A stretch of 15,498 nucleotides of DNA from Betaproteobacteria bacterium UBA5216 (GTDB taxonomy: Bacteria > Pseudomonadota > Gammaproteobacteria > Burkholderiales > SG8-41). Position 1 is the first letter of the stretch; the number at the start of each line of letters is the position of its first letter. Below are positions 15,405-15,498 of this stretch, one piece after another. The notes under the pieces were generated by a model. The model saw only the letters and a program-made list of their open reading frames with translations. It had not been told where the DNA came from and did no database searches. The position numbers and the translations under genes were made by a program. The DNA lies in contig DHVE01000018.1 of the NCBI GenBank assembly GCA_002412495.1, positions 1 through 15,498 on the forward strand, in the 5' to 3' direction.

Positions 15405-15498
15405 CTAGTAGGCCTTGATACCCTGGCTCTGGATCAACGGTTGCCACTTCTTTTTTTCGGCGGCGAGATGGTCGATTATTGAGAATTACCTAACTTCA
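15405..15498 (-). pseudogene. C-terminal remnant of a Bug/TctC solute-binding protein, frame-broken
   Basis: Reading leftwards to the TAG at 15407-15405, 26 codons give FSIIDHLAAEKKKW followed by QPLIQSQGIKAY. This matches the family ending: E four residues before a W, then 12 residues to the stop, as in the complete Bug gene at 8391-9359, which ends W-AKVVKAAGIKAE. An in-frame TAA at 15488-15486 interrupts it. Just upstream in another frame is KLGNSQ (15496-15479), resembling the VGS/VGNS motif that normally lies 17 codons before the W. Here the distance is 44 nt instead of 51, consistent with about 7 nt lost. It is either a pseudogene or a sequence error; the rest lies beyond the window. 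It would have been the gene upstream of the hydroxylase operon, 73 bp away. Confidence 0.55.

Noticed and set aside
1..15498. CRISPR arrays, insertion sequences, tRNA or rRNA genes
   Set aside because: No spaced direct repeats, transposase frames, terminal inverted repeats or structural RNA sequence could be recognised.

Overview
This is a GC-rich proteobacterial fragment. The tandem orphan TctC/Bug-type solute-binding proteins, the urea-transporter order and the high third-position GC fit a betaproteobacterium, most likely Burkholderiales. That placement is an inference from gene content; no rRNA, tRNA or other taxonomic marker lies in the window.

Left arm (1-3663, minus strand): an ABC urea/short-chain-amide transporter operon read right to left as urtA (Tat-exported binding protein), urtB, urtC, and the first 43 codons of urtD, which runs off the left edge. 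A perfect 11-bp inverted repeat sits between urtA and urtB. urtC and urtD abut exactly (TAA then ATG).

Divergent control region (3664-3989): 326 bp between urtA and the plus-strand genes. It holds a near-consensus sigma-54 -24/-12 element pointing at the plus-strand genes, plus a perfect 6-6-6 palindrome on the urtA side. This points to nitrogen control of the block.

Centre (3990-8322, plus strand): a 1123-residue protein that fuses an NCS1-like (cytosine/purine/hydantoin permease) membrane domain, an eight-cysteine cluster, two further membrane helices, a HisKA/HATPase kinase, a receiver domain and an unassigned C-terminal module. An overlapping gene encodes a receiver-LuxR response regulator. 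The simplest reading is a transporter-coupled two-component system that senses a nitrogenous compound, placed back to back with a urea-type importer it may control. This is the most interesting part of the window.

Right arm: three tandem plus-strand Bug/TctC solute-binding proteins (8391-11402), with no TctA/TctB membrane partners in view. Converging on them from the right is a minus-strand operon for a two-subunit periplasmic molybdenum hydroxylase of the IorAB type (2Fe-2S subunit, then Tat-exported molybdopterin subunit). Its last gene is a predicted lipoprotein alpha/beta hydrolase that overlaps the hydroxylase gene by ATGA. At the right edge is the C-terminal end of another Bug protein, apparently frame-broken. 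Together the right arm looks like periplasmic capture, hydroxylation and ester/lactone hydrolysis of an aromatic or N-heterocyclic compound. The substrate cannot be read from the sequence.
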